Positions 25,461 to 35,001 of a stretch of 64,000 nt of DNA are shown here, piece after piece. A program made the translations under genes and the position numbers. The stretch covers positions 35,761-99,760 of the forward strand of contig LMVO01000023.1 of assembly GCA_002287215.1 (NCBI GenBank), written 5' to 3'. The notes beneath the pieces were generated by a model, which was given only the letters and a program-made list of their open reading frames with translations, was not told where the DNA came from and did no database searches. The stretch comes from Methanocorpusculum parvum (lineage in GTDB: Archaea; Halobacteriota; Methanomicrobia; Methanomicrobiales; Methanocorpusculaceae). Each line of letters begins with the position of its first letter. Positions within the stretch are counted from its first letter, which is position 1.

Positions 25461-26303
25461 TTACACCTGAAACGTTACGAGCCGGCGTTCCCGGTACTCT
25501 GCAAGCTGATCGCTGACGAATATGGTCGATCCGCTTTCTCCCGCAGCATCCAGGGCCGTCTCGCGGGCTATATTTGGACGATTGTAATTTTCCGAAAGAT
25601 GCGCGAGGGCGATGATCCCGACATCCTTCGAGAGCTCGGCGATGCATGCTGACGAATCCTCGTTTGAGAGATGGCCGTCGTTTTGGATACGGTCTTTGAG
25701 ATATCGGGGATACACCCGAAGGACGCAGTTGTTCCCCTGGCAGTTCGCCCCGCACGACCGGCACAATTCGCATTCCGGAAACCGGTCCAATTTCATTGCT
25801 TCAGAGCAGTAGTTACTCTCCAGCACAACGGCATCACAGGCTGAAAGGATCGTCATCATCGTATCCGAGACCTCGTGGGTGTCAAGACATATGCCGATCC
25901 GGGCATCTCCGTCGTCGATGACAAAACCTGTGGGCTCGGCCGCATCATGATATGCCCGAAACGTGGTGATCTTCAGACCGCCGGCTTCGACCGGAATGTG
26001 TTCATGACAGATGGTCCGCTTTGCTGAGGCAGAGATTATATTCCCCTCTTCAAGGGCGTTCAGTGTCCCGCCTGAAGCAAAAACCGGAACACGCGCAGCT
26101 TTCACAAAAGCTTTCGCAGATCTGACATGATCCGAGTGTTCGTGGGTAACACACAGCCCGCGGAGATTATCGGTATTCAGGTGCATACTCTGCAGTGTCC
26201 GCATAAGATATCCAAGACCGGCATCAATTATGATCGAATCGGAATCATTGCCTATATAGATGCAGTTTCCTTTACTGCCGCTTGCAAGAAGGACACAATC
26301 CAT
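25461..26303 (-). CDS. Metallo-beta-lactamase-fold hydrolase with cysteine-rich insertion
   Basis: 280 residues with the metal site H-E-H-S-D-H (residues 54-59) and downstream His/Asp ligands (A-Y-H-D, C-L-D-T-H, A-L-A-H-L-S-E-N), like the YycJ/WalJ-type nuclease-related branch. Residues 178-193 carry five cysteines spaced C-x2-C-x2-C-x3-C-x4-C, an insertion I do not associate with the bacterial enzymes and which could hold a zinc or Fe-S site. It starts the operon with DNA ligase, hinting at a nucleic-acid repair role; that is inference. ATG at 26301-26303. Confidence 0.87.
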   Translation of the reverse strand: MDCVLLASGSKGNCIYIGNDSDSIIIDAGLGYLMRTLQSMHLNTDNLRGLCVTHEHSDHVRSAKAFVKAARVPVFASGGTLNALEEGNIISASAKRTICHEHIPVEAGGLKITTFRAYHDAAEPTGFVIDDGDARIGICLDTHEVSDTMMTILSACDAVVLESNYCSEAMKLDRFPECELCRSCGANCQGNNCVLRVYPRYLKDRIQNDGHLSNEDSSACIAELSKDVGIIALAHLSENYNRPNIARETALDAAGESGSTIFVSDQLAEYRERRLVTFQV

Positions 26304-26404
26304 TGCTACAGTATTGGATTTACTAAGAGAAAAAGACCCAAGGATTTTCTGAGAGAGGGCAGGAAAAAAAGCGGATGAAAAAGTAAAAGAAAAATCCCAA
26401 AGGA

Positions 26405-27862
26405 TTATTTCTTCTCTTCGTCTTCGCCGGACCAGCAGGTAACACCTGTTGAGTCACTGAGACAGGAGGCGTTGAAGACAGGTTCTTCGACGCCGTCAGC
26501 TTTCTGGTCAAGGTAGTCTTTGAGTGCTTCAAAGGCGTGTTTGCCGAGGATGAGTAAGACACCCATGTTGAAGATACCCATGAATGCCTGGAAGGTATCT
26601 GCAAGGTCCCAGGCAAGGCCCATGGACATCATGGATGCGACGAAGACCATGATAACGATCGCAACACGGAGAACAACAACCGCTTCTTTTCTTTCGGTGA
26701 TGAACTTGGTGTTGGTTTCACTCATGGAGTAGTAGCTGATGAGACTGCTGAATGCAAAGATCAGCATGAAGACGGCAATGACATAAGGACCTGCTGCTCC
26801 AAGGAAGGTAGCGCTCATCGCTTCCTGAACAAGAACCGCTCCGGAGACCGGGATGCCGGCATATCCGGGGTAGGCGACGTTTGTGTAGATGATGACAACA
26901 AAGGCGGTTGCGGAACAAACGACGAGTGTATCGATCAGGACACCGACAGACTGCATAAGTCCCTGCTTTACGGGGTGCTTGACATCTGCGGACGAGGAGA
27001 CGTTCGGGATAGAACCGATACCGGCTTCGTTCGAGAAGACACCACGCTTCAGACCCCACATGATGGCTGCTCCGATTCCTCCGCCGACGAATGCCTGAAC
27101 ACCGAATGCGTAGGAGAAGATGGTCTGGATGACCAGAGAGACCTGGGTGAAGTTGACGAGGACGATGGCAAGACAGAGCAGGAGCCAGATGATGGCCATT
27201 GCCGGAACCATCCAAGTCGAAACTTTTGCAACGCGTTTGATACCGCCGAAGACAACGAGAGCTGCAAGGACGGTGATGATGACCGCAAAGACGATCTGTT
27301 CAGTGCCGAATGCGTTGGCAAAGGCGATGGTCGCCGTGTTTGCCTGGACACCGATGAACATCAGACCATAGGTGAAGATGATCAGAAGAGCGATAAAAGC
27401 GGCGAACTTTGGTTTGCCAAGACCGTTTCTGATATAGAATGCCGGACCGCCGTGGAACTGGCCGTCTGCTTTCTTTTCTTTGTAGATCTGACCGACGGTC
27501 GTTTCAACGAAACTGGTTGCTGCGCCGATGAGGGCGAAGATCCACATCCAGAATACTGCTCCGGGACCTCCCATGACGATTGCCACGGCAACACCGGCGA
27601 TATTTCCGACACCGATCCTCGCACCCATGCTGACGCAGAAGGCCTGGAACGATGAGATGGTCTGTTTGCCTTTCTGCGCGCGGATGCCGGTAAAGGCGAC
27701 TCTGCATGCTTCGCCCAGATTGTTGATCTGAACGCCTTTCGTTCTGATGGTAAAGTAGAGACCGATACCGATCAGAAATACGAATGAAAGATACCATGCA
27801 TACGTATTGACGACGCCGTTGACTGTTGAAACAGCGTCGTTGATTGCCTCAAAAACACTCAT
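26405..27862 (-). CDS. Sodium:alanine/glycine symporter (AGCS family)
   Basis: 485-residue membrane protein with about ten or eleven helices and the family blocks G-A-R-I-G-V-G-N-I-A-G-V-A and K-R-G-V-F-S-N-E-A-G-I-G-S, which form the substrate and sodium sites. It imports small neutral amino acids, mostly alanine or glycine, with Na+. The C-terminal tail has two cysteines (A-S-C-L-S-D-S-T-G-V-T-C-W), not typical of the family. Transcribed alone. Confidence 0.94.
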   Translation of the reverse strand: MSVFEAINDAVSTVNGVVNTYAWYLSFVFLIGIGLYFTIRTKGVQINNLGEACRVAFTGIRAQKGKQTISSFQAFCVSMGARIGVGNIAGVAVAIVMGGPGAVFWMWIFALIGAATSFVETTVGQIYKEKKADGQFHGGPAFYIRNGLGKPKFAAFIALLIIFTYGLMFIGVQANTATIAFANAFGTEQIVFAVIITVLAALVVFGGIKRVAKVSTWMVPAMAIIWLLLCLAIVLVNFTQVSLVIQTIFSYAFGVQAFVGGGIGAAIMWGLKRGVFSNEAGIGSIPNVSSSADVKHPVKQGLMQSVGVLIDTLVVCSATAFVVIIYTNVAYPGYAGIPVSGAVLVQEAMSATFLGAAGPYVIAVFMLIFAFSSLISYYSMSETNTKFITERKEAVVVLRVAIVIMVFVASMMSMGLAWDLADTFQAFMGIFNMGVLLILGKHAFEALKDYLDQKADGVEEPVFNASCLSDSTGVTCWSGEDEEKK

Positions 27863-27985
27863 GGGTTAAATCGTTTCTCTATAATGGATGATTAACCCGT
27901 ATGGTTTGTCTGCCGGAAAGACCGCTCGAAAAAATAGTATTTATCCTCGTTCATCCGGTAAAAATCAGCCTGGATGCAGGATAGA

Positions 27986-28303
27986 TCAGAGTGAATCGAG
28001 GGATACGCCGCCGAAGTCGTCAGCTTTCTGTGGGGACGTGATGCCGAACGCGGACTGACCTGCCCAGGACTCGAGGGAGTTCGCTGCCTCGACCATGTAG
28101 TCAAGGATGTCGATAGAGAGTTCGCGTTTGGTTTTGCTGACCTGCATCTGCTCGACGAGGAAGCGAAGCCTCTCGGGAGACTCCATTCTGAGTTTTGCAA
28201 GCGAGATCACGCACATGTATATCCGGGTCAGATTCCGGTCGGTGCCGGTGATGGTGTCGAAGAACGCCCGGAGGATCTGTGCCTGATACACTTCGCTTCC
28301 CAT
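27986..28303 (-). CDS. Small helical protein, unknown function
   Basis: 105 residues, mostly predicted helix (residues 5-80) with a Gly/Ser/Asp-rich tail. No cysteine cluster, membrane segment or known motif was found. The regular heptad-like leucines (I-L-R-A-F-F-D-T-I, L-A-K-L-R-M, R-L-R-F-L-V-E-Q-M) suggest a small oligomeric bundle. It lies 53 bp downstream of ychF on the same strand. The ATG at 28301-28303 is the only good start. Confidence 0.7.
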   Translation of the reverse strand: MGSEVYQAQILRAFFDTITGTDRNLTRIYMCVISLAKLRMESPERLRFLVEQMQVSKTKRELSIDILDYMVEAANSLESWAGQSAFGITSPQKADDFGGVSLDSL

Positions 28304-28356
28304 AAGTAATCTACATTGGTGAGTTATGCATTATATAGATTTGCCAAAAAAGGAGA

Positions 28357-29529
28357 TTATTTTGCCGCACTCACGATCCGGATGATATCGCCGGTTTTAA
28401 GTTCCGTCGTATCTTTGATCCGCATCTTTGTGCGGGCGTCGACCGCATACAAAAATCCCTTCCCGATATCCGTGTGGACACGAAACGCCATCTCCTTCGG
28501 CGTCGAGCCGACCGGCATCAGAAACGCATCAGGCAGCACCTGGCCTTTGGCATTGCAGAACTTGTTCTCATCCTCGACCGGATAGACAACGATCATCCCT
28601 ATCTCATCGAATACGATCCGGTTCAGGATCGTCTGGACCCCGGTGCCCCCGTACTTCTTCATCGTCTCGGCGATCTTCGTCAGAGCTTTTATCTGGGGAG
28701 CTGAGAGTTTTGCTCCTTCCGCCGGCGCGAAGGTCGCGTCACCCGGAAGATACTTCAGAAGCTTTGCCTGTGAAGCGGTCTTGAGAGCAAGTTCTCCCGC
28801 AGCGATCGTCGGAACAGCGCCAAGAGCCTGTAGTGCACCGATGTTTTCATCCGATGCGAGATCGGCTTTGTTTGCGGCGATGATCATCGGCTTTGAGACG
28901 CGGAGCAGCACCTCGCACAGCTTTTCGATGTCTTCGGGCGTTGCTTTGGCAAGATTGATGCCGCATTCGTCAACAGCTTCTCTGATTTGGATCGCATCGA
29001 TCCGCAGACCCGCGAGCGCTTCGCCCAGCAGATCGATCAGGACCTGTTCTTTTCCCTGCGCCTGTCTGACGAGTTTGGCGCGGTGTTTCTCGACGATCCC
29101 TGCCATCCACATCGCAAACTCATAGCGCAGGAACTCGACGTCCTCGATCGGATCGCGGGCGCCAAGGTCGACGGGATTTCCTTCGGCATCGGTGCTTCCC
29201 GATGCATCCACGACCTGGATGATCGCATCGGCCTCGCGGAGCGTGTCTAAAAACTGGTTTCCAAGCCCGCGGCCAAGGTGCGCATCAGGCACAAGTCCGG
29301 CGACATCGATCAGTTCGATCGGAATGAACCGGTTTCCGTCAACACATTCAGTGCATCCTTCGATGCCGAGCTCCCTGCACGGGCACGTTGTCCGGACGTA
29401 CGCAACGCCTTTGTTCGGGTTCACCGTAGTGAACGGATAATTCGCGATATCGACATTTGCAAGCGTCAGCGATTTATAAAACGTTGATTTGCCGCAGTTT
29501 GGTTTTCCGGCGAGAGCGATCTGTAACAT
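28357..29529 (-). CDS. YchF/Obg-related GTPase, archaeal type
   Basis: 390-residue TRAFAC GTPase. The P-loop is G-K-P-N-C-G-K-S-T (residues 7-15), the switch region D-V-A-G-L-V-P-D-A-H-L-G-R-G-L-G, the base-recognition loop N-K-A-D, and a C-terminal TGS domain ends the protein. A four-cysteine stretch (C-P-C-R-E-L-G-I-E-G-C-T-E-C, residues 49-62) inside the G domain is typical of the archaeal branch. Bacterial YchF is an ATPase linked to ribosomes and redox stress. The archaeal form probably acts on ribosomes too. Confidence 0.94.
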   Translation of the reverse strand: MLQIALAGKPNCGKSTFYKSLTLANVDIANYPFTTVNPNKGVAYVRTTCPCRELGIEGCTECVDGNRFIPIELIDVAGLVPDAHLGRGLGNQFLDTLREADAIIQVVDASGSTDAEGNPVDLGARDPIEDVEFLRYEFAMWMAGIVEKHRAKLVRQAQGKEQVLIDLLGEALAGLRIDAIQIREAVDECGINLAKATPEDIEKLCEVLLRVSKPMIIAANKADLASDENIGALQALGAVPTIAAGELALKTASQAKLLKYLPGDATFAPAEGAKLSAPQIKALTKIAETMKKYGGTGVQTILNRIVFDEIGMIVVYPVEDENKFCNAKGQVLPDAFLMPVGSTPKEMAFRVHTDIGKGFLYAVDARTKMRIKDTTELKTGDIIRIVSAAK

Positions 29530-29731
29530 TCTGTTTCTTTCCTTATATAGAGGGTATCTCTGACCTATAATTAGGGCCGGCTAACTCTTATGTGTTGTGT
29601 AGAAACCTTCCGGCCAGGGTCGTCAATGAAAAGGGACAGCAAAGCGCGAAAAAAATTGGGGCGTGATGGAGGCGCAGGCAGAAGAAAAAGAGCAGAGTGT
29701 ACAGCCCCTCCTTTCCTAAAACCGCTGTGCT

Positions 29732-32215
29732 TCACTGATACTCGATCAGATTCTGCGCTTCTTTGGGCAGGCCGCCTTTAAACTTCTGCGAAACGGCAGT
29801 GTAATACTCACGCACGCGTTCATTCATCGTCGGGTGGACCCTCTTTCGCGCCTCATCAAAATCGGCCGCCTTCACGACGGATGCCTGCTGTCTGAGAGCC
29901 TGCATCGCCGCCTCGCGGCAGAGCCCTTGCAGATCTGATCCTACATAACCAGCCGTTTCGCGGGCAAGTGACGCGATACGTTCTGATTTTACCGGATCCT
30001 TCAGTGTTATGCCCGCCTTGCAAAGAGCTGCCGAAAGCCGTCTTCTGGCTTCGAAAAGCGGAAGGACCGTTCCTGCCCCGTACTTTTCGGCGGCTGTTTT
30101 CAGCTGACGGACCGTCACCGTTTTTCCGGAAAATTTCTGCGCCAGCGCTGCAAGCGAATCCTCGTCAAGACCTGCCGTAGCTTTCACCGCCTCATCAAAC
30201 ACCGAACCTTCTATTGGCATATTCTGCATATGCAAGGCCAGGATCTCGCGGCGATCTGCCTCATCAGGCTCGGATATATACACCAGCCGGTCAAACCTTC
30301 CGCTCCGGAGAAGCGCAGGATCGATGATATCCGGACGGTTCGAAGCCGCAAGCACCATCACATCATTCAGCTCCTCGATCCCGTCCATCTCGGTGAGGAT
30401 CTGATTCAGCACATTCTCGGTCGCCCGGTTCCCGTCTGAAGCGCCGCGCGCCGGTGTGAGAGAATCCAGCTCATCAAAAAAGATGATCGACGGCGCCACC
30501 TGCCGCGCCTTCTTAAAGATATCTCGGACGGCTTTCTCCGACTCGCCGACCCATTTCGACAAAAGCTCCGGCCCCTTCACCGCCAGAAAATTGGCTCCGC
30601 TCTCATAAGCTACTGCCTTGGCGATCATCGTTTTCCCGGTCCCGGGCGGACCGTACAGAAGAACGCCCTTCGGCGGACGGATCCCAAGTTCGGCAAACAC
30701 CTCCTTTCTGGTCAGCGGAAACTCCACCGACTCGCGCACATCGCGAACAGCCTCCCTGCTTCCGCCGATATCGGCCCAGGAAACATCAGCCGTCTCAAGA
30801 GCGATCTCCCGCATAGCTGACGGCGCCACCTCTCTGGAAGCCGCGATGAAATCTGCCGTCGTCACCTCGAGTTTTCGCAGGACTTCGTCAGAAATCGTCT
30901 CATTATCGAGATCCGAAACATCCACCTGCCGCCGAAGCGCCCGGATCGCGGCTTCGCGTACCAATGCTGCGAGATCGGCCCCGACAAATCCTTTCGCCTG
31001 CGCCGCAAGTGTCTGCAGCAGTTTGTCCCGGGAAAGCTCATATGCCGCAAGAGCTTTTTCAAGAGCCGCCTGTGTCGGATCACGACTGCGCAGCTCCTTC
31101 AGCTTTGCCATCCCTTCGAAAGGCATATCCTTTGTGTGGATCTGCAAAATCTCCATCCGGTCCGCCTCGGCGGGCACCCCGATCTCGATCTCGCGGTCGA
31201 ACCTCCCGGGTCTTCTGAGCGCAGGATCGATCGCATCAGGCCGGTTCGTTGCCCCGATCACGATCACCTGCCCGCGGTCCGTGATCCCGTCCATCATCGT
31301 CAAAAGCTGCGCGACCACACGCCGCTCGACCTCGCCGTTGACATCCTCCCGCTTGGGTGCGATCGAATCCAGTTCATCGATGAAGATGATCGACGGAGCG
31401 TTGTCTTCCGCATCTTCAAAGATCTCGCGAAGTTTCTGCTCCGACTCGCCATAATACTTCGAGATGATCTCCGGGCCTGCGATCGAGATGAAATGCGCCC
31501 CGCTCTCGCTTGCCACAGCCTTGGCGATCAGCGTCTTTCCGGTCCCGGGCGGCCCGTACATAAGGACACCTTTCGGCGGCTCTATACCCAGCGTCTCAAA
31601 CAGCTCGGGGTGGCGGATCGGCAGTTCGATCATCTCACGCACGCGTCTCAGTTCGCCTTTCAGCCCGCCGATATCCTCATAGGTTATCGGCTTCGTCCCG
31701 TCAAAAACATCATCATCGTCAAAGATGAGCTCGGTATTTTTCGTCAGGATGCAGGCATTCTCCGGCTCAAGTGTCGTGACCTTGAACTCCAGGGGCGGAT
31801 GGCCGGGATGGAACGTCTTTACCGGCACGATATCATCCAGTGCGACCGGGAAGTTGATGAGGGATACAAGATATTCATCCTCTTCGTCCGGGAAAGAGTC
31901 CGCAAGCTCTGTTGGCGCCACCAGCGTGACCGAGGTCGCGGGGATCTCCTCAACGATTTTCTCCACAGTGACCCGGTCTCCCGGACTGACGCCTGCATTC
32001 GCCCGCGTATATTTATCGATTCTGATCTTATCCTGATTCCAGTCGCTTTCAAATGAACGCCAGACCTTCGCGACAGTGGGTGTTTTTCCGGTTATCCTGA
32101 CCAGATCGCCCGGACTGACATCCAGCGCCTGCATCGCCGCCGGGTCGAGCCGTGCCTTGCCGTTCCCCTGATCCTCCGGGTAGGCACTGTCCACTTTAAG
32201 TGTGATTTCCGCCAT
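29732..32215 (-). CDS. CDC48/VAT AAA+ ATPase with enlarged lid regions
   Basis: Hexameric unfoldase that feeds proteins to the proteasome. The N-terminal double-psi barrel (about 1-180) is followed by two AAA modules, each with Walker A G-P-P-G-T-G-K-T and Walker B I-I-F-I-D-E-L-D or I-I-F-F-D-E-L-D. At 827 residues it is about 80 longer than most archaeal VAT proteins. The extra length sits in the alpha-helical lids: roughly 35 residues after D1 K-D-M-P-F-E-G, and about 75 after D2 Q-N-M-P-I-E-G. It ends in I-E-Y-Q, loosely like a proteasome-docking tail. ATG at 32213-32215. Confidence 0.96.
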   Translation of the reverse strand: MAEITLKVDSAYPEDQGNGKARLDPAAMQALDVSPGDLVRITGKTPTVAKVWRSFESDWNQDKIRIDKYTRANAGVSPGDRVTVEKIVEEIPATSVTLVAPTELADSFPDEEDEYLVSLINFPVALDDIVPVKTFHPGHPPLEFKVTTLEPENACILTKNTELIFDDDDVFDGTKPITYEDIGGLKGELRRVREMIELPIRHPELFETLGIEPPKGVLMYGPPGTGKTLIAKAVASESGAHFISIAGPEIISKYYGESEQKLREIFEDAEDNAPSIIFIDELDSIAPKREDVNGEVERRVVAQLLTMMDGITDRGQVIVIGATNRPDAIDPALRRPGRFDREIEIGVPAEADRMEILQIHTKDMPFEGMAKLKELRSRDPTQAALEKALAAYELSRDKLLQTLAAQAKGFVGADLAALVREAAIRALRRQVDVSDLDNETISDEVLRKLEVTTADFIAASREVAPSAMREIALETADVSWADIGGSREAVRDVRESVEFPLTRKEVFAELGIRPPKGVLLYGPPGTGKTMIAKAVAYESGANFLAVKGPELLSKWVGESEKAVRDIFKKARQVAPSIIFFDELDSLTPARGASDGNRATENVLNQILTEMDGIEELNDVMVLAASNRPDIIDPALLRSGRFDRLVYISEPDEADRREILALHMQNMPIEGSVFDEAVKATAGLDEDSLAALAQKFSGKTVTVRQLKTAAEKYGAGTVLPLFEARRRLSAALCKAGITLKDPVKSERIASLARETAGYVGSDLQGLCREAAMQALRQQASVVKAADFDEARKRVHPTMNERVREYYTAVSQKFKGGLPKEAQNLIEYQ

Positions 32216-32327
32216 GGTAGATGTATATACGATGGGGGCCGTTAATAATTTTCCACAGTGACCTAAGCGTGCCGAAAATGCATACAGCAGATCGGATCCT
32301 TACGCGGAAAAGAAAAAAAAAAGATAT

Positions 32328-32588
32328 TTAGAGCAACCGGTTCAGAGACTCGATCTCTGCACGGTCGATGCCCGGGATCTGGGAGAAGAGAGCCTCGATC
32401 TTGTCGCCTGCCCCCTCATCATCCTCGGTGATCATTGCAATCTTGATTGCAGACAGACCAAATCCGATCGGTTCGACTTTCATATCTTCGATACCGGTCA
32501 CGGCAGCTCTGATATCTGCCTGAAGTTTTACGAGATCTACTTCCGGGGACTCCGGCATGATCTTCATAATAACGACGACTTCACCCAT
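32328..32588 (-). CDS. Translation elongation factor aEF-1 beta
   Basis: Guanine nucleotide exchange factor for aEF-1alpha. The 86-residue alpha/beta sandwich has the family start M-G-E-V-V-V-I-M-K-I-M-P, the loop P-I-G-F-G-L-S-A-I-K, and the C-terminal I-D-R-A-E-I-E-S-L. Seven nt downstream of the zinc-ribbon gene, in the same order as in many archaea. Confidence 0.95.
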   Translation of the reverse strand: MGEVVVIMKIMPESPEVDLVKLQADIRAAVTGIEDMKVEPIGFGLSAIKIAMITEDDEGAGDKIEALFSQIPGIDRAEIESLNRLL

Positions 32589-32595
32589 TGAAGAC

Positions 32596-32757
32596 TCAGA
32601 GCCCCTGGAATCCGCACTTCGGGCAGGTGTATTTTACACTCTGTTTTCTGCAGCGTGCACAGCGGTAGATGACCTCTCCGCAGTCCGGGCATTTAAACTC
32701 GGTTGCGCCGCGCTCTGCGAGCGGGGCATTGCATGATGTACATTTTATAGTTGCCAT
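32596..32757 (-). CDS. 53-residue zinc-ribbon protein (HVO_2753-like)
   Basis: Short gene starting MATIKCTSCNAPL. It has four CxxC pairs: C-T-S-C, C-P-D-C, C-A-R-C and C-P-K-C, forming two zinc fingers in 53 residues. Small proteins of this form, coded just ahead of aEF-1beta, are widespread in Euryarchaeota; the haloarchaeal HVO_2753 has two zinc-finger motifs and affects swarming and biofilm formation. The context points to a role near translation, which is inference. ATG at 32755-32757. Confidence 0.9.
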   Translation of the reverse strand: MATIKCTSCNAPLAERGATEFKCPDCGEVIYRCARCRKQSVKYTCPKCGFQGL

Positions 32758-32792
32758 ACGATCAAACTCCTTAGTTAATTAGCGTCCGATTA

Positions 32793-33305
32793 TTATAAAC
32801 GTGTGGCTTCAAACCAGCTTCGAACACTGCCGGGAACACGCCCGTTCAGGATCTCGGCAGAGACCCCGTATTCTGCAATGAGAGAGCCAAAAACCGGATC
32901 CAGGAGATCCTCGCCTGAGTCTGTCGATTTTATGACCAGAAGACGCGAGCCGGTAAGGCCCGCGATCCATGCCGCGATCGAGTCGGAGGTGACGTCCCAG
33001 GTGTGGGGGAGAGGATCCGCTTTTTCCAGCAGGCGCTTTGGCAGAAGGATCGACGGCTCCTTTGGGATCGTCAGTTCCCGGGTGACGGGATAGCCGAACG
33101 TCGAGAGAAATCTGCCGAAGATTTCCATGGCATCGATCGCTTTCCAGTGCGAAGTCTCGTCATCGGCGCCTTGGGCACGGACAAAATCCGCAAAGATCCC
33201 GCCACCGGGGACGATCAGAATCGGCCCGTCGGGGATCTCGGCAAGGATCTCTCCTGCTTTGTCCATAAGACTCCCGCCGAATTTGACCACCTTCCGAGCC
33301 GTCAT
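32793..33305 (-). CDS. mfnE: Amino-acid-kinase-fold protein, probable MfnE
   Basis: Probable [5-(aminomethyl)furan-3-yl]methyl phosphate kinase, which adds the second phosphate in methanofuran synthesis. The 170 residues contain V-K-F-G-G-S-L at the N-terminus, the glycine loop V-P-G-G-G-I-F-A-D, and the central W-D-V-T-S-D-S-I-A-A-W-I-A segment shared by MfnE and other archaeal amino-acid kinases. It is shorter than isopentenyl phosphate kinase and unlike UMP kinase. Other mfn genes are not in the window, so the call rests on family resemblance. 35 nt before the zinc-ribbon gene. Confidence 0.78.
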   Translation of the reverse strand: MTARKVVKFGGSLMDKAGEILAEIPDGPILIVPGGGIFADFVRAQGADDETSHWKAIDAMEIFGRFLSTFGYPVTRELTIPKEPSILLPKRLLEKADPLPHTWDVTSDSIAAWIAGLTGSRLLVIKSTDSGEDLLDPVFGSLIAEYGVSAEILNGRVPGSVRSWFEATRL

Positions 33306-33342
33306 ACACTATATAGTAGAACGTAAATAAAGAAAAACCAGT

Positions 33343-34995
33343 ATGAAAAGACTGCTCGTCCTCCTATTTCTTCTGGTCCTGTGCATATCGCCCGCCTCGG
33401 GATTCGTTCTTGCGGAGTTCTGTCCGGACGGATATGCTGCAGGCGACGGGGATGAGTATCTCATCTTGGAAGGAAGCGGCAGTCTGAGCGGGTGGACGGT
33501 ATTTGACGGTGAAGGGAGCCTGACATTTCCTGCCGGCGCCGTTTCAAGCGGGCGGGTGGTCGTCGCGAGAAGCGCAGAGGCTTTTTTCGCGATCCACGGG
33601 ACCTTGCCTGATTACGAGATCCTGGAAAGCAGTGCGGTGAAAAATGTTCTGCAGACCGGGCGCTTTCAGATGGCAAACACCGGCGATGATCTTTCACTTC
33701 TCCATCTGGGTGAAGTCATCCAGACCGTTTCCTGGCCGGGTGAACTCAGCAGTTCAAACGGCCGCGTCCATGTTTACACGGACGGGGTCTGGGATGACCG
33801 GATCTATAAGATCGGGCAGAGCAGATTTTCACCGGAAACGTTCACTGCCGATTCGGTGACGCTGTTTGTCTCGCCTGATTCGTCCTATGAGGCGGTGAGC
33901 GGCGTGATCCGTGAAGCTTCAGAGACTCTGCTGATCTCGATGTATGAGTTCACGCACGCTGACATCGCCCGCGAGATCGCAGACGCGGCAAAGCGCGGGG
34001 TCGATGTGACGCTCCTTCTCGAAGGCGGGCCGGTCGGCGGCATCTCCGATGAAGAGAAAGGAGTGATGGATTATCTGGCCGGCCGCGGTGTTTCGATTCT
34101 GACGATCGAAAGCGAAGGCAGTATCCCGGCAAGATACCGGTATCTGCATGCAAAGTATCTGGTGGCCGACGGGTATTCAACGGTAATCCTCTCGGAAAAC
34201 TTCAAGCCGAGCGGGATCCCGCTCCCGGGGACGAGAGGCAACAGAGGATGGGGAGCAGTGATCCGGGATGAGGAGACGGCAGAATATTTTGCAGAGGTGT
34301 TCGCCGCCGATCTGGGAGGGATCGACATGTATCCCTATGTGCCGGGAGACGAACCTCTCCCGGCACCCTGGTCCGATGAGAAGATCGTTCCGCATTTTGC
34401 CGGTATGACGCTGTATGATGTCAGCATAACTCCGGTCATTTCCCCGGACACGAGCAGCCTTGTGTTCGATCTGATCAGATCGGCACACCGCACAGTCGAC
34501 CTCCAGCAGGCTTACATCTCGCCCTATCAAGACGGGGAAAACATCTGGATGGCGGCCGTTCTTGGTGCCGCAGACCGCGGCGCTTCGATCCGGGTGATGC
34601 TTGACGGGATGTATTATAACACCGCCGATGATGCCGACAATGATGAACTGGCGGCCGCGCTCAACAGATACGGAGGGGATGTCTCCGCACGGCTCCTTCT
34701 GCCGGGCGCGCATCTGACAAAACTGCATAATAAAGGGATGATCGTTGACGGCGAGCATGTTTTGATCAGTTCGATAAACTGGAACTTCAACTCCCCAAAC
34801 AACAACCGCGAGGCGGGAGTAATCATCCACAGCAGGGAAGCGGCCGGATATTATACGGCCGTCTTCTCTGCTGACTGGAACGGGGAGTATGAAAAAGATC
34901 CGGTCTCGGCAGGGCTCGGCTTCGATCTCCGGCTGCTGCTTGCCGGAGGGATCGTGATCCTTTTGATAGGCATTGTTATCCGGCGGAGACGCTGA
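33343..34995 (+). CDS. Secreted membrane-anchored phospholipase D-like protein
   Basis: 550 residues: signal peptide (about 1-20), a lamin-tail-like beta domain (about 20-150, with A-E-F-C-P-D-G and D-E-Y-L-I-L-E-G), two PLD modules with complete HxKx4D motifs (H-A-K-Y-L-V-A-D, H-N-K-G-M-I-V-D), a membrane helix and an R-R-R-R tail at the C-terminus. Two HKD motifs in one chain make an active phosphodiesterase plausible. Substrate could be phospholipid or DNA; the outside location favours scavenging or cell-surface work. Starts 38 bp from the divergent mfnE gene. Confidence 0.9.
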   Translation: MKRLLVLLFLLVLCISPASGFVLAEFCPDGYAAGDGDEYLILEGSGSLSGWTVFDGEGSLTFPAGAVSSGRVVVARSAEAFFAIHGTLPDYEILESSAVKNVLQTGRFQMANTGDDLSLLHLGEVIQTVSWPGELSSSNGRVHVYTDGVWDDRIYKIGQSRFSPETFTADSVTLFVSPDSSYEAVSGVIREASETLLISMYEFTHADIAREIADAAKRGVDVTLLLEGGPVGGISDEEKGVMDYLAGRGVSILTIESEGSIPARYRYLHAKYLVADGYSTVILSENFKPSGIPLPGTRGNRGWGAVIRDEETAEYFAEVFAADLGGIDMYPYVPGDEPLPAPWSDEKIVPHFAGMTLYDVSITPVISPDTSSLVFDLIRSAHRTVDLQQAYISPYQDGENIWMAAVLGAADRGASIRVMLDGMYYNTADDADNDELAAALNRYGGDVSARLLLPGAHLTKLHNKGMIVDGEHVLISSINWNFNSPNNNREAGVIIHSREAAGYYTAVFSADWNGEYEKDPVSAGLGFDLRLLLAGGIVILLIGIVIRRRR

Positions 34996-35001
34996 CCGGT
35001 T

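Noticed and set aside
29590..29781. Short plus-strand frame MKRDSKARKKLGRDG... before the CDC48 stop
   Set aside because: Basic and low-complexity, overlaps the 3' end of CDC48, and has no ribosome site or TATA box.
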